A stretch of 64,000 bases of DNA. Origin: UBA2377 sp964525935 (GTDB lineage: Bacteria; Verrucomicrobiota; Verrucomicrobiia; Opitutales; Opitutaceae). Each line of letters begins with the position of its first letter. The stretch's first letter is position 1. The notes below the pieces were generated by a model. It was not told where the DNA came from. It worked only from the letters and a program-made list of their open reading frames with translations, and did no database searches. Both the position numbers and the translations under genes were made by a program. Location of the stretch: the NCBI GenBank assembly GCA_964525935.1, contig CAZGJZ010000009.1:131765-195764 (forward strand), read 5' to 3'. Below are positions 7,968 to 18,096 of the stretch, piece by piece.

Positions 7968-8723
7968 CTATGCGTTTTGGAGTTCGTAGCTCAGGATGCT
8001 GAGGGCGTAGGTGGCGGCGGTTTCGCAGCGGAGGACGAGCGGGCCGAGGGTGACGAATTCGAAGCCGCAGGTTTTCGCCAGGCTCAGCTCGGCGGGCGTG
8101 AAGTCGCCTTCAGGGCCGATCAGCCAGAGGACTTTTTTCGGCGGGCGGTTTTGCGTGGATTGAAAATTGGCGAGGACCGTCTTCAGCGAGCGCGCGCCGG
8201 GCTGGAGGCTGGCGATGAGCTTCAGGTCGTAGCCGCGCGCGGATTCCATGCACGCGGTGGCGTGCTGCACAGGGAGGACGTCGGGGACGAAAGGGTTGCC
8301 GCATTGCTTGGCGGCTTCGAGGGCGGCGACCTGCCATTTTTCGATTTTCTTGTCCTGCCGGTCGGCGTCGAGGTGGACCTGGGTGCGTTCACTCTCGAGT
8401 GGCGCGATGTGGGCGACGCCGATCTCGGTGGCCTTGCGCACGATGGCATCCATGAACTGGCCCTTCGGCAAGGCCTGTCCGAGCGTGATCTCATAGGCCA
8501 GCGGCTGCATCTTTTGGCGGAAGCGGACCTTGAGGGTGGCGCCGGACTTGCGGTCGCCGGTGAGCTCGCAGATCCACTCGGTGCCACGGCCGTCGAAGGC
8601 GACGACGGTGTCGCCGACGCGGGCGCGGTTGACGTTGACGAGGTGGTGCGACTCGTCGGGGGAGAGCGTGATTTCAACCGGCTCGGAGGTGGCGGGCGTG
8701 GCGAAGGCGCGGAAGTCAGGCAT
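7968..8723 (-). CDS. rsmE: 16S rRNA m3U1498 methyltransferase
   Basis: 251 residues, the usual RsmE length. The N-terminal PUA-like domain is followed by a SPOUT knot domain with the signatures LIGPEGDFTPAEL and LGPLVLRCETAATYAL that form the S-adenosylmethionine site. The enzyme methylates N3 of U1498 in 16S rRNA of assembled 30S subunits. Other conserved blocks include GQALPKGQFMDAIVRKATEIGV. Single gene with its own repeat-containing flanks. Confidence 0.95.
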   Translation of the reverse strand: MPDFRAFATPATSEPVEITLSPDESHHLVNVNRARVGDTVVAFDGRGTEWICELTGDRKSGATLKVRFRQKMQPLAYEITLGQALPKGQFMDAIVRKATEIGVAHIAPLESERTQVHLDADRQDKKIEKWQVAALEAAKQCGNPFVPDVLPVQHATACMESARGYDLKLIASLQPGARSLKTVLANFQSTQNRPPKKVLWLIGPEGDFTPAELSLAKTCGFEFVTLGPLVLRCETAATYALSILSYELQNA

Positions 8724-8801
8724 GGCAGCGGAGTTGAAAGTTGAAGGATGAAAGTTGAAAGAAGGAATCGAGTCAAAAGGTCATGACTTTCAACACACGC
8801 G

Positions 8802-8843
8802 CCGAAAAACAGAAAGGGCGCCAGGCCGAAGCCCAGCGCCCTT
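8802..8843 (-). terminator. Rho-independent terminator of the giant PEP-CTERM gene
   Basis: The palindrome AAGGGCGC (8814-8821) pairs with GCGCCCTT (8836-8843). After a 2x2 mismatch there is a 3-bp inner stem and a tetraloop (TTCG on the minus strand). On the minus strand it is followed by TTTCTGTTTTTCGG, a good U-tract. It lies about 200 bp beyond the stop of the minus-strand gene ending at 9046. Confidence 0.75.
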
Positions 8844-8957
8844 GCCGACTAATAAAACTACAAACATGAACTAAGAGCAAAGAACGATACTTACAGGGGG
8901 GAAAGACGCGCGAAGCGGCGGGGCGTTCAAAAATGGAACGGAATACGGATAAGAAAA

Positions 8958-8987
8958 ATAACCGCGAAGAACGCGAAGGGCGCCAGG
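8958..8987. repeat. Single period-9 micro-repeat cassette
   Basis: AACCGCGAAGAACGCGAAGG followed by GCGCCAGG: three degenerate 9-bp units. The rest of 8724-9045 holds the terminator above and otherwise no recognisable gene. Confidence 0.6.
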
Positions 8988-9045
8988 AAGCGGAACGGCG
9001 CGCCCAGCGGGCACGTCCTGCCTGCTGAAGGGCGCGCGGGGCGGC

Positions 9046-12000
9046 TTACTTTTTCTTGGACTTGGACTGGCGCCAGCGGCGGTAGCCGAAGAGCGCGGTG
9101 GCGGCGCCCATGAACATCAGGCCGTAGGTGCTGGGCTCGGGGACGTTCGGGTAAATCTGGTTGTCGAAGGAATCCCAGCCGGTGTTGCTCTTATCCCAGC
9201 CGTCAAAGGTGATCTGCGCCATCGGCACCTGGTTGAGGTTATCCAGCATGTCGTAGGTGGCACCGGGCCAGAACTGGGCGAAGAAGCCGTCGATGCCTTT
9301 CGTCCAGTTGATGATGTTGAGCTTCACGCTGGTGTTCAGGAAATCGAGGGTGCCGGCGAAGATGTGGCTGTTGCCGGTGGCGCCAAAGTCGATGGTGGAG
9401 TCGGCGGTGATGTTGAGGTTGGTCACCGTCAGGTCCATGTCGTCGAGGACGAGGACGCCGCCGCCGAGGTTGAAGGTGCCGTTGTAGGAGATGTCCTGCG
9501 TGAAGGTGAGGGAGCCGGTGCCGGCCTTGGTGAATTCACCGGTGGAGGCGGAGGCGAAGGTGCCGTCGAAAACGGACGAGCTGTCGTCGGTGCCGATCGT
9601 GAGGTGACCCGCGGTGCCGAGGTCGATCTGGCCGGTGCCGGAGATCTGCGAAACAGTGTCGGAGGCGGTGCCCATGGAGAGGCGGCCATCGGAGTTAATG
9701 GTGAGGTCGGTGGTGTCCGGCATCTGGTTGCTGGCCTGGAGGGCGAGCGTGGCGGTGAGGGCGGAGCCGATGCCGTCGCCGATGATGACGGTGTTGCTGG
9801 TGCCGACGGCGTTGACGCCGGCGGTCTTGTTCAGGTTGAGCGTGCCGGCGTTGACGTAGAGACCGCCGGTGAACGTGTTCGCGGACGTGCCGGCGAGGGT
9901 GGAGGTGCCGGTGTCGGTCTTGGTGAACGTGGTGCCGGTGCCGCTGACGATGCCTTTGAACGTGGTGTCGCCCGCGCCGCCGGCATCGAGGGCGTAACCG
10001 GCGCCGGTGATGTTGCCGTTGATCGTGAGGGAGCTGCTGGCGTCGGCGGTGATGCGGGCGTTGGCGCCGAGAGTCACGCCGGCGAGGTAGGTGTTGGTGC
10101 CGTTGAGATTCTGGATGGCGCCGCCGTTGGAAAGGCCCGTGCCGGAGATGGTGATGGTGCCCGTGGTGGGGCCGGTGATGGCGGTGAGATCCTGGTTGAG
10201 GGCGTTTTGCGCGAACTGGAGCGCGCCGCCGCTATCAACGGTGACGCCGGTGCCGGAGAGGCCCTGGTTGTGCGTGACCTTGATGGCACCGCCGGTGGCG
10301 ACGGTGGTGGCGCCGGCGTAAGCGTTGTTGCCGGCAAGGGTGAGGGTGCCGGAGCCGTCCTTGGCGATGTTGTTGAGGAGGCCGCCGATGGCGCTGCCGA
10401 TGGTGACATCACCCGGGCCGCCGACCGCGAGGTTCTGACCGCCGGCGCCGGTGCCGTTCATGATGGAGGCCTCGGTGCCGCCGGTGTTGGCGATGGTGAG
10501 CGTGGTGCCGGACTCGGCGGTGATGCGGCTGTCGGCGCCGAGGCGGACGAAACCGTTGTAAGTGTTGTCGCCGGTGACGTTGTAGAGGGCGCCGGTGTCG
10601 CTGATGCCGGTGCCATTGAGCGTGAGGGTTTCGCTGCCGATCGTGAGGTCGGCGCCACCGGTGGTTTGCTTGAGCTGAAGCTGGGCGCCGGAGGAAACGA
10701 CGGTGCCGTTGTCCGTGCTGCCGACGGAAGGACTGAGGATGCCGAGGGCGTCGTTGTTGCGGATGACGAGGACGCCTTGTTGGACCTGGGTGACGCCCTG
10801 GTAATCGTTGGCGGCGGTGAAGACCATGGTGCCGGTGCCGGTCTTGATGAGGCTGGCGTCAGCATCGGTGGCGGTGAAGCCGATGCCGTTGTGGATGATG
10901 GAATCGATGCGCAGATCCTCGGCGGCGGCGCCGTCGGCGATGGTGAAGGTAAAGCCATTGGCGGACAGGCCGAGCTCGCCGTGATCGATCAGGGAGGTCT
11001 GGGTGGAGGCCTCGGTGGTGATGCCGCCGGTGACGGTGAGGAGGGCGTAACTGCTGCCGTCGGACCAACCCGTGACGTGGCCGCCGCGCAGGGTGAGGTC
11101 GACGAGGGCGTTGTTGGCCCGGTTCATGTTGAACAGGCCGTCCTCGTAAACCGTCATGCTGGAGGTCGCGAGGTTGGTGAGGTTGTCGTAGTCACCGACA
11201 ACGTAATTGGCGGAGGCGGAGCTGAGCTGGCCCATCTGCAGGATGACGGTGTCATCGTTGGTGCTGCCGGCGTTGCCGACGATGATGTTGGCGCTGACGA
11301 TGCCGGCATGGTCGGCGCCGTCGATGATGAGCTTGCCGCCGGTGACGATCGTGTCGCCGGTGTAGCTGGTGACACCGGCTTCACTGGGGAAGAAAATGAG
11401 GTTGGCCGTGCCGTCGCCGGTCTTGGTCACGCCACCGGTGCCGGTGATGGTGGAACTGATGTAGAGGTTGGATGAATCCAGAATGTAGGACGGGAAATCG
11501 AGATAACTCGGCACGACGCCGGACGCGGAGGTGGTGTTGAGCGTGAGGGTGTGGCTGCCGAGGGTGATGCGGTTGTCGAAGGACTTGTCGACCGGACCGG
11601 CGCCGTCGTTGTCGTAGTCGTCGCCGATGATGAGGAGGTTGTTCGAGGCGCCGATGGTGGCGTCGGCGGTGAGCGTGATGTTGCCCGTATATTGGCTGGT
11701 CTGACCGGCGGTGCCGCCGGCGACGAGGGCGCCGATCTCGCCGGTCTCGCCGGCGCCGGCGAGCGAGAGGGTGCCGGTGGTCTTGGCGATGTTCACACCA
11801 CCACTGAGGGAGAGCGTGGCGCCGTTATTGACCGTGATGTTGCTGGTGCCGGAGGTGCCGAGGGCGTTGCTGTGGGCGACCACCAGCACGCCGTCACTGA
11901 CCGTCGTGTCGCCACTGTAGCTGTTGTTGCCGGAAAGCGTGGTGGTGCCGGTGCCCTGCTTCGTGAAGGAGCCGGCGCCGGACATGACGCCGGAGTAAGT

Positions 12001-15000
12001 GGTCGAGCTGTTATTGATGCCGGCGCTGAGCGCGCCGCCGGTGCCGAGCGCGATGGTGCCGGTGCCGGCGATGGAGCCGACGGTCTCGGTCTTGCCGTTC
12101 ACGTTGAACTGGCCGTCGGAGTTGATGAGGACGGTCGCGGCGTCGTTGATCTGGTTGTTCTGGTCGAGGCGGAGGATGGCGGAGCTGGCCGCGCCGGAGG
12201 AATCGCCGATGGTGAGGGTGCCGGAGCCGGTGGCATCCACGCCGGCGGTTTTGTTGAAGGCGAGGGTGCCGTTGAGCACACTGGTGTTGGCCTGGCTGTT
12301 GGCCGCGGTGCCTTGGAGAGTGACGAGTGCGGAGCCGTCCTTGATGAAGGTGCCGGCGCCGGCGATCGTGCCGTCGAAGGTGGAGGCGCCGGAGCTGACG
12401 CCGACGGTCAGGCTGCCGCCGGTGCCGGTGGTGATCTGGCCGGCGCCCGCGAATTGGTTGATGGATTCGCTGTAGCCGTTGAGGTCGAAGAGGCCATCGT
12501 TCTTGACGGTGAGAAGGCCGGTGTAATTGGCGATCTGGTCGCTGGCGCCGAGCCGGAGGACGGCGGAGCCGGCGGGGTCGCTGTTGTCGGTCTTGTCGCC
12601 GACGTTGATACCGGTGCCGGAGACGGCGTTGGTGCTGGCGGTCTTGGCGAGGAGGACGGTGCCCTGGTCGATATTCAGGGTGGTGGAGAAGGAGTTGGAG
12701 GTGGAGCCGGAAAGGGTGAGCGTGCCCGTGCCGGTCTTGGTAATGCCACTGCTGCCGGTGATCTGGCCGCTGGCGGTGATGTCGCCGGCGCCGGAGAAGG
12801 TGAGCAGGGAATTCACCGTGAGCTGGTTGGTAAGCGTGAGCAGGCCGGAGGCGGAGCCGATGGTGGTGACGCCACCGAAGGTGAGAGCGGCGGTGAGCGT
12901 GTTGCTGTCAGCAATGTTGTAGATGGCGCCGACGCCGCCGTCGCCGGTGCCCTGCAGGGTGAAGCTGCCTTCGGTGACGGTGATGTTGCCCTGCAGGCCG
13001 AGGGTGGCGCCGTTGGCGATGACGTTGCCGGAGGTGGAGCCGCCGAGCGCCAGGCTGCTGGCGGCGATGAGGGTGCCGCCGTCGATGTAGGTGAGGCCGG
13101 TGTAAGTGTTGTTGCCGGAGAGGGTGAGGTCGCCGGTGCCGGCCTTGCGGAAGTTGCCGTAGGAATCGGTGATGGTGCCGGAGAAGGTGGTGTTGGCCGC
13201 GGTGTTGGTGATGAAGGTGCTGCCCCGGATGCTCAGCGTGCCGTTGCCGGAAAGGGAGCCGACGGTCTCGGTCCAAGTGCCCCAGTCGAACTGGAACGTG
13301 CCGGGGGAGTTGATGACGAGGTTGGATGAGTTGGCGATACGGTCGCTGGCGTTGATCTGGAGGATGCCGTCGTTGACGGTGGTGGTGCCGGTGTTGGTTT
13401 GCGCGCCGGAAAGGACGAGCGTGCCGGCGCCGGTCTTGGTGAGGGCGCCGGTCGTCGCGGTGCCGGTGGCGCCAGCGAGGGTGAGGGTGGCGCTGGCGGA
13501 GGAGACATCGATGGTGCCGGTGGTGGCGTTGTTGATGGTGAAGGCGCGATTGGAGCTGCCGGTGGCGCCGGTGTATTGCAGGGTGCCGCCAGCGAAGACG
13601 AGGCGGTTGGCGGCGTTGGTGGCCTGGCCGAGATTGCCGGCGACGCCGCCGTTGCCAATGGAGCCGACGGAGAGCGTGCCGCCCGTGAAAGTCGTGACAC
13701 CCGTGAAGGTGTTGGTGCCGGAGAGCACGAGGGTGCCGGCGCCCTGCTTGTTGATGCCGAACGTGGAGCCGGAGATGATGGCGGAGATGGCGAGGTCGTT
13801 CGCGGCGGCGGTGGAGTCGCCGACGTTGAAAATGCGGGTGGCGCCGAGGGCGAGCTGACCGGAGGTGCCGGTCTTGTTGATGGTGGCGCCGTTGGCGTTG
13901 TTGGCGGCGTTGAAGGTGACGTCACCGCCGAGGGTGAGAACGCTGCCGTCGCCGAGGTTGACCGCGGCGGTGGTGCCGGAGGCGCCGCCGCCGAGAGTGA
14001 GGGCGCCGATGGTGTCGTCGTAGGTGAGCGTGTTGAGCGTGCCCCCGTAAATGGTGACGGCGCCGGAGCTGAGATTGTTGTCCAGAGCGTAGGTGAGGGT
14101 GCCACCCGAAGGACCGCCCAAGGTGCCGATCGTGGTGCCACCGCTGTTGGTCTGGGCGCCATTGAGGATGAGGGTGCCGTCGCCGGTCTTGACCAAGCTG
14201 CCCGTGGTGCCGGTGCCGGTGGCGCCGGTGATCGTGAGCGTGGTGCCGGCGGTGTTGACGTCGATGGTGCCGGTGCTGCCGTTATTGATGGTGAAGCGGC
14301 GGTTGCTGGAGGCGGTGGCGCCGGTGTATTGCAGGGTGCCGCCGGCGAAGACGAGGCGGTTGGCGGCGTTGGAGGCCTGGCCGAGGTTGCCGGCGGCGCC
14401 GCCGTTGCCGATCGTGGCGACGGAGAGCACACCGCCCGTGAACGTGGTGACGCCGGTGAAAGTGTTGGCGCCCGAGAGGGTGAGGGTGCCGGCGCCCTGC
14501 TTGTTGATCCCGAAGTTGGCGCCGGAGATGATGGCGGAGATGGAGAGGTCGCTCGTGGCGGCAGTGGAATCGCCGATGGTGAAAACGCGATTGGTGCCGA
14601 GGGCGAGCTGACCGGTGGTGCCGGTCTTGTTGATGGTGGCGCCATTGGGATTGTTGGTGGCGTCGTAGGTGAGGTTGCCGCCGAGCGTGAGCACGCCGCC
14701 GTCGCCGATCGTCACGGCGGCGGTGGTGCCGGAAGCGCCGCCGCCGAGGCTGAGCGCGCCAATGGTGTCGGTGAAGGTGCCGACGGCCAGGGTGCCGGCG
14801 TAGACATTGACGGCGCCGGAGCTGAGGGCGTTGTTGACGCCATAGGCAAGGGTGCCGCCGGAGACGCCGCCGGCGGTGCCGATGTTGGTGGCGCCGGTGT
14901 AAGTATTGGCGCCCGTGAAGGCGAGGGTGCCATCGCCGGTCTTGGTGATGCCGAAGCCGGAGCCGGAGATGATGGCGGAGATGGAAAGATCGGTGGCGGC

Positions 15001-18000
15001 GGCGGAGGAATCGCCGACGTTGAAGGTGCGGCTGGCACCGAGAGCGAGCTGGCCGGTGGTGCCGGATTTGTTGATGGTGGCGCCGTTGGGATTGTTGGCG
15101 GCGTCGTAGGTGACGTCACCGCCGAGGGTGAGGACGCTGCCGTCGCCGAGGGAGACGGCGGCGGTGGTGCCGGAAGCGCCGCCGCCGAGGTTGAGGGCGC
15201 CGATGGTGTTGTCGAAAGTGAGGGTGCTGAGGGTGCCGGCGTAGACGTTGACGGTGGTGTTGGGCAGGACGTTGTCGGCGCCGAGGGCGAGGGTGCCGCC
15301 GGAGGCGCCGCCGGCGGTGCTGATGTTGGTGGCGCCGGTGTAGGTGTTGGCGCCGGAGAGCGAGAGGGTGCCGGCGCCGGTCTTGGTGAGGCTGAAGCCG
15401 GAGCCGGAGATGATGGCGGAGATGGCGAGATCGTTGGTGGCGGCGGTGGAGTTGCCGACGTTGAAGGTGCGGTTGGCGCCGAGGGCGAGTTCGCCGGTGG
15501 TGCCGGATTTGTTGATGGTGGCACCGTTGGGATTGTTGGTGGCGTTGTAGGTGACGTCGCCGCCCAAGGTGAGGACGCTGCCGTCGCCGAGGGAGACGGC
15601 GGCGGTGGTGCCGGAAGCGCCGCCGCCGAGGTTGAGGGCGCCGATGGTGTTGTCGAAAGTGAGGGTGCTGAGGGTGCCGGCGTAGACGTTGACGGTGGTG
15701 TTGGGCAGGACGTTGTCGGCGCCGAGGGCGAGGGTGCCGCCGGAGGCGCCGCCGGCGGTGCTGATGTTGGTGGCGCCGGTGTAGGTGTTGGCGCCGGAGA
15801 GCGAGAGGGTGCCGGCGCCGGTCTTGGTGAGGCTGAAGCCGGAGCCGGAGATGATGGCGGAGATGGCGAGATCGTTGGTGGCGGCGGTGGAGTTGCCGAC
15901 GTTGAAGGTGCGGTTGGCGCCGAGGGCGAGTTCGCCGGTGGTGCCGGATTTGTTGATGGTGGCACCGTTGGGATTGTTGGTGGCGTTGTAGGTGACGTCG
16001 CCGCCCAAGGTGAGGACGCTGCCGTCGCCGAGGGAGACGGCGGCGGTGGTGCCGGAAGCGCCGCCGCCGAGGTTGAGGGCGCCGATGGTGTTGTCGAAAG
16101 TGAGGGTGCTGAGGGTGCCGGCGTAGACGTTGACGGTGGTGTTGGGCAGGACGTTGTCGGCGCCGAGGGCGAGGGTGCCGCCGGAGGCGCCGCCGGCGGT
16201 GCTGATGTTGGTGGCGCCGGTGTAGGTGTTGGCGCCGGAGAGCGAGAGGGTGCCGGCGCCGGTCTTGGTGAGGCTGAAGCCGGAGCCGGAGATGATGGCG
16301 GAGATGGCGAGATCGTTGGTGGCGGCGGTGGAGTTGCCGACGTTGAAGGTGCGGTTGGCGCCGAGGGCGAGTTCGCCGGTGGTGCCGGATTTGTTGATGG
16401 TGGCACCGTTGGGATTATTGGTGGCGCTGTAGGTGACCGTGCCGCCCAAGGTGAGCACGCTACCGTCGCCGAGGAGCACGTTGGCGGAGGTGCCGGAGGC
16501 GCCGCCACCGAGGTTGAGGGCGCCGATCGTCTCGTCGTAGGTGAGGGTGCTGAGCGTGCCGGAGAAGATGGTGACGGCGCCGTTGCCGGTGCCGAGGTTG
16601 TTGTCGGAGGCCAGGGTGAGGGTGCCGCCCGCAACGGTGGCGGAGCCAATGGTCGTGGTGCCGGTGTAGGTCTGGGTGCCGGAGAGGATGAGGGTGCCGT
16701 CACCGAGCTTGATGAGGCTGCCGGTGGTCGCGGTGCCGGTGGCGCCGGCCATCGTGAGGGTGGTGCCGCTGTTGACGTTGATGGTGCCAGTGCTGCCGGC
16801 GTTGATGGTGAACGCACGGTTGGACGTGGTGGTGGCGCCGGTGTATTGAAGGGCGCCGCCGGCGAAGACGATGCGGTCGGCGGTATTGGCGCCCTGGCCG
16901 ATATCGCTGGCGATACCGCCATTGGTGATGTTGGCGGCGGAAATGGTGCCGGCGTTAAGGGTGAGGACGCCGGTGAACGTGTTGTCACCGGTGAGGGTGA
17001 GCGTGCCGGTGCCGGCCTTGGTGAAATTACCCGAGCCGGAAATGACGCCATCGAGGGTGGTCGTGTTGTTATTGCCACCGGCGGTGAGCGCGCCGGAGCC
17101 GAGGGCGAGGTTGCCGGCGCCGGCGACGGAACCGACGGTCTCGGTGCGGCCGTTCACGTTGAACTGGCCGTCGGAGTTGATGGTGATCGCGGAAGCGTTG
17201 TTGATCTGCTCGTTGTTGGTGTCGATGCGAAGGATCGCGGTGTCCGCCAAGCCGGTGCTATCGCCAATGGTGATGGCACCCGTGCCGGTGGCATTGGTGC
17301 TGGCGCTCTTGTTGAGCACGACCGTGCCGTTGTTGACGGTGAAGGTGCCGGAGTTGGTGTTGGCGGCGGTGCCGCCAAGGGTGAGGGTGCCGGCGCCGTC
17401 CTTGATCAGGTTGCCGGTGCCGCTGATGACGCTGGTGCTATTCTGCGTGATGCCGTTGGAGCCGGTGTTCCATGTCTGGTTGGAGACCAGGCTGGCATTG
17501 GCGCTGAGGGTCAGAAGATTGGCCGTATTGTTGGTGATGCCGCTGGCCCGAAGGTAGAGGGTGCCCGTGCCGCCGAAAGTCACGGTGCCTTCATCGATGA
17601 CGATGCCGGCGAGGTAGCCGTTGTTGTTGTTGCCGATGTCACCGCTGACGGTGACGGTGTAACTCCCGGTGGCATTGGTGCCGGCGGAAAAATTGGCGAC
17701 AGTGCCGCTGCCGCCGTTGGCCACCCGGTTGGCCCAATTATTGGTGCCGCCGCCACTGGAACTCGTGCTCCAAGCCGACGTGGTCGCCTGATCCCAAGTG
17801 CCCGGCGCGGCGCCACTCGTGACGGTGACGTTCCAATACACCTGGGCGGAGGCGGTCGCCGGCCAGATGAAGACCAGTGCGGCGAGCAACCATGCCGCGA
17901 TAAAACTCCGCGAGGAAAGGCCGCGATTCAGATGAATTTCCCAAGCCTCCGCCCACGCCAATCGCGGTCGATTGGATCGGGATGGCCCGGATTTTTTTCC

Positions 18001-18096
18001 GAGCTCTCGCGCTACGTCCCTCACGGGGGCAGCGCTGCAGACGAATGATCTTTGGGTAGGAATGGAGGAGATTGCTCGGCCCGTGTTGCAACCCAC
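9046..18096 (-). CDS. Giant beta-strand-repeat surface protein with PEP-CTERM anchor
   Basis: 3016 residues as drawn from the first ATG. A signal peptide (RSFIAAWLLAALVFIWPATASA) sits near residues 62-83, so the true start may be a later TTG or CTG. The body is tens of autotransporter-associated beta-strand repeats of the type GAGTLTLSGANTYTGATNI, extremely rich in Gly, Thr, Ala, Asn and Ser, and should form a long right-handed beta-helix. There is no autotransporter beta-barrel. Instead the C-terminus has VPEPSTYGLMFMGAA, a hydrophobic stretch and a basic tail (RRWRQSKSKKK), the PEP-CTERM sorting signal cut by an exosortase. Inferred role: exported surface or matrix protein. Three near-identical 441-bp units lie inside. 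No exosortase is in this window. Confidence 0.9.
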   Translation of the reverse strand: MGCNTGRAISSIPTQRSFVCSAAPVRDVARELGKKSGPSRSNRPRLAWAEAWEIHLNRGLSSRSFIAAWLLAALVFIWPATASAQVYWNVTVTSGAAPGTWDQATTSAWSTSSSGGGTNNWANRVANGGSGTVANFSAGTNATGSYTVTVSGDIGNNNNGYLAGIVIDEGTVTFGGTGTLYLRASGITNNTANLLTLSANASLVSNQTWNTGSNGITQNSTSVISGTGNLIKDGAGTLTLGGTAANTNSGTFTVNNGTVVLNKSASTNATGTGAITIGDSTGLADTAILRIDTNNEQINNASAITINSDGQFNVNGRTETVGSVAGAGNLALGSGALTAGGNNNTTTLDGVISGSGNFTKAGTGTLTLTGDNTFTGVLTLNAGTISAANITNGGIASDIGQGANTADRIVFAGGALQYTGATTTSNRAFTINAGSTGTINVNSGTTLTMAGATGTATTGSLIKLGDGTLILSGTQTYTGTTTIGSATVAGGTLTLASDNNLGTGNGAVTIFSGTLSTLTYDETIGALNLGGGASGTSANVLLGDGSVLTLGGTVTYSATNNPNGATINKSGTTGELALGANRTFNVGNSTAATNDLAISAIISGSGFSLTKTGAGTLSLSGANTYTGATNISTAGGASGGTLALGADNVLPNTTVNVYAGTLSTLTFDNTIGALNLGGGASGTTAAVSLGDGSVLTLGGDVTYNATNNPNGATINKSGTTGELALGANRTFNVGNSTAATNDLAISAIISGSGFSLTKTGAGTLSLSGANTYTGATNISTAGGASGGTLALGADNVLPNTTVNVYAGTLSTLTFDNTIGALNLGGGASGTTAAVSLGDGSVLTLGGDVTYNATNNPNGATINKSGTTGELALGANRTFNVGNSTAATNDLAISAIISGSGFSLTKTGAGTLSLSGANTYTGATNISTAGGASGGTLALGADNVLPNTTVNVYAGTLSTLTFDNTIGALNLGGGASGTTAAVSLGDGSVLTLGGDVTYDAANNPNGATINKSGTTGQLALGASRTFNVGDSSAAATDLSISAIISGSGFGITKTGDGTLAFTGANTYTGATNIGTAGGVSGGTLAYGVNNALSSGAVNVYAGTLAVGTFTDTIGALSLGGGASGTTAAVTIGDGGVLTLGGNLTYDATNNPNGATINKTGTTGQLALGTNRVFTIGDSTAATSDLSISAIISGANFGINKQGAGTLTLSGANTFTGVTTFTGGVLSVATIGNGGAAGNLGQASNAANRLVFAGGTLQYTGATASSNRRFTINNGSTGTIDVNTAGTTLTITGATGTGTTGSLVKTGDGTLILNGAQTNSGGTTIGTLGGPSGGTLTYALDNNLSSGAVTIYGGTLNTLTYDDTIGALTLGGGASGTTAAVNLGDGSVLTLGGDVTFNAANNANGATINKTGTSGQLALGATRIFNVGDSTAAANDLAISAIISGSTFGINKQGAGTLVLSGTNTFTGVTTFTGGTLSVGSIGNGGVAGNLGQATNAANRLVFAGGTLQYTGATGSSNRAFTINNATTGTIDVSSASATLTLAGATGTATTGALTKTGAGTLVLSGAQTNTGTTTVNDGILQINASDRIANSSNLVINSPGTFQFDWGTWTETVGSLSGNGTLSIRGSTFITNTAANTTFSGTITDSYGNFRKAGTGDLTLSGNNTYTGLTYIDGGTLIAASSLALGGSTSGNVIANGATLGLQGNITVTEGSFTLQGTGDGGVGAIYNIADSNTLTAALTFGGVTTIGSASGLLTLTNQLTVNSLLTFSGAGDITASGQITGSSGITKTGTGTLTLSGSTSNSFSTTLNIDQGTVLLAKTASTNAVSGTGINVGDKTDNSDPAGSAVLRLGASDQIANYTGLLTVKNDGLFDLNGYSESINQFAGAGQITTGTGGSLTVGVSSGASTFDGTIAGAGTFIKDGSALVTLQGTAANSQANTSVLNGTLAFNKTAGVDATGSGTLTIGDSSGAASSAILRLDQNNQINDAATVLINSDGQFNVNGKTETVGSIAGTGTIALGTGGALSAGINNSSTTYSGVMSGAGSFTKQGTGTTTLSGNNSYSGDTTVSDGVLVVAHSNALGTSGTSNITVNNGATLSLSGGVNIAKTTGTLSLAGAGETGEIGALVAGGTAGQTSQYTGNITLTADATIGASNNLLIIGDDYDNDGAGPVDKSFDNRITLGSHTLTLNTTSASGVVPSYLDFPSYILDSSNLYISSTITGTGGVTKTGDGTANLIFFPSEAGVTSYTGDTIVTGGKLIIDGADHAGIVSANIIVGNAGSTNDDTVILQMGQLSSASANYVVGDYDNLTNLATSSMTVYEDGLFNMNRANNALVDLTLRGGHVTGWSDGSSYALLTVTGGITTEASTQTSLIDHGELGLSANGFTFTIADGAAAEDLRIDSIIHNGIGFTATDADASLIKTGTGTMVFTAANDYQGVTQVQQGVLVIRNNDALGILSPSVGSTDNGTVVSSGAQLQLKQTTGGADLTIGSETLTLNGTGISDTGALYNVTGDNTYNGFVRLGADSRITAESGTTLTIANTGGTEASIMNGTGAGGQNLAVGGPGDVTIGSAIGGLLNNIAKDGSGTLTLAGNNAYAGATTVATGGAIKVTHNQGLSGTGVTVDSGGALQFAQNALNQDLTAITGPTTGTITISGTGLSNGGAIQNLNGTNTYLAGVTLGANARITADASSSLTINGNITGAGYALDAGGAGDTTFKGIVSGTGTTFTKTDTGTSTLAGTSANTFTGGLYVNAGTLNLNKTAGVNAVGTSNTVIIGDGIGSALTATLALQASNQMPDTTDLTINSDGRLSMGTASDTVSQISGTGQIDLGTAGHLTIGTDDSSSVFDGTFASASTGEFTKAGTGSLTFTQDISYNGTFNLGGGVLVLDDMDLTVTNLNITADSTIDFGATGNSHIFAGTLDFLNTSVKLNIINWTKGIDGFFAQFWPGATYDMLDNLNQVPMAQITFDGWDKSNTGWDSFDNQIYPNVPEPSTYGLMFMGAATALFGYRRWRQSKSKKK
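15121..16430 (-). repeat. Three near-identical 441-bp tandem coding repeats
   Basis: The segments starting near 15121, 15562 and 16003 are almost base-for-base identical at an exact 441-bp (147-codon) period; for example CCGGAGCCGGAGATGATGGC recurs in each. Only scattered changes appear at the outer edges (GTCACC against GTCGCC at the left; GGATTATTG and GCGCTG at the right). Each unit encodes one complete block ending in GALNLGGGASGTT. Flanking units of the same gene are related but far more diverged, so this triplication is recent. Confidence 0.92.

Noticed and set aside
15121..16430. 441-bp direct repeats as a possible mobile element
   Set aside because: The repeats are in-frame parts of one gene whose flanking units are related, so domain duplication explains them.
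13399..18048. A 1549-codon open frame on the plus strand opposite the giant surface protein gene
   Set aside because: Composition is Gly/Ala/Glu/Val-rich nonsense produced by the repetitive GC-rich codons of the minus-strand gene. No signal peptide or motif, and the minus strand has signal peptide, repeats and PEP-CTERM.
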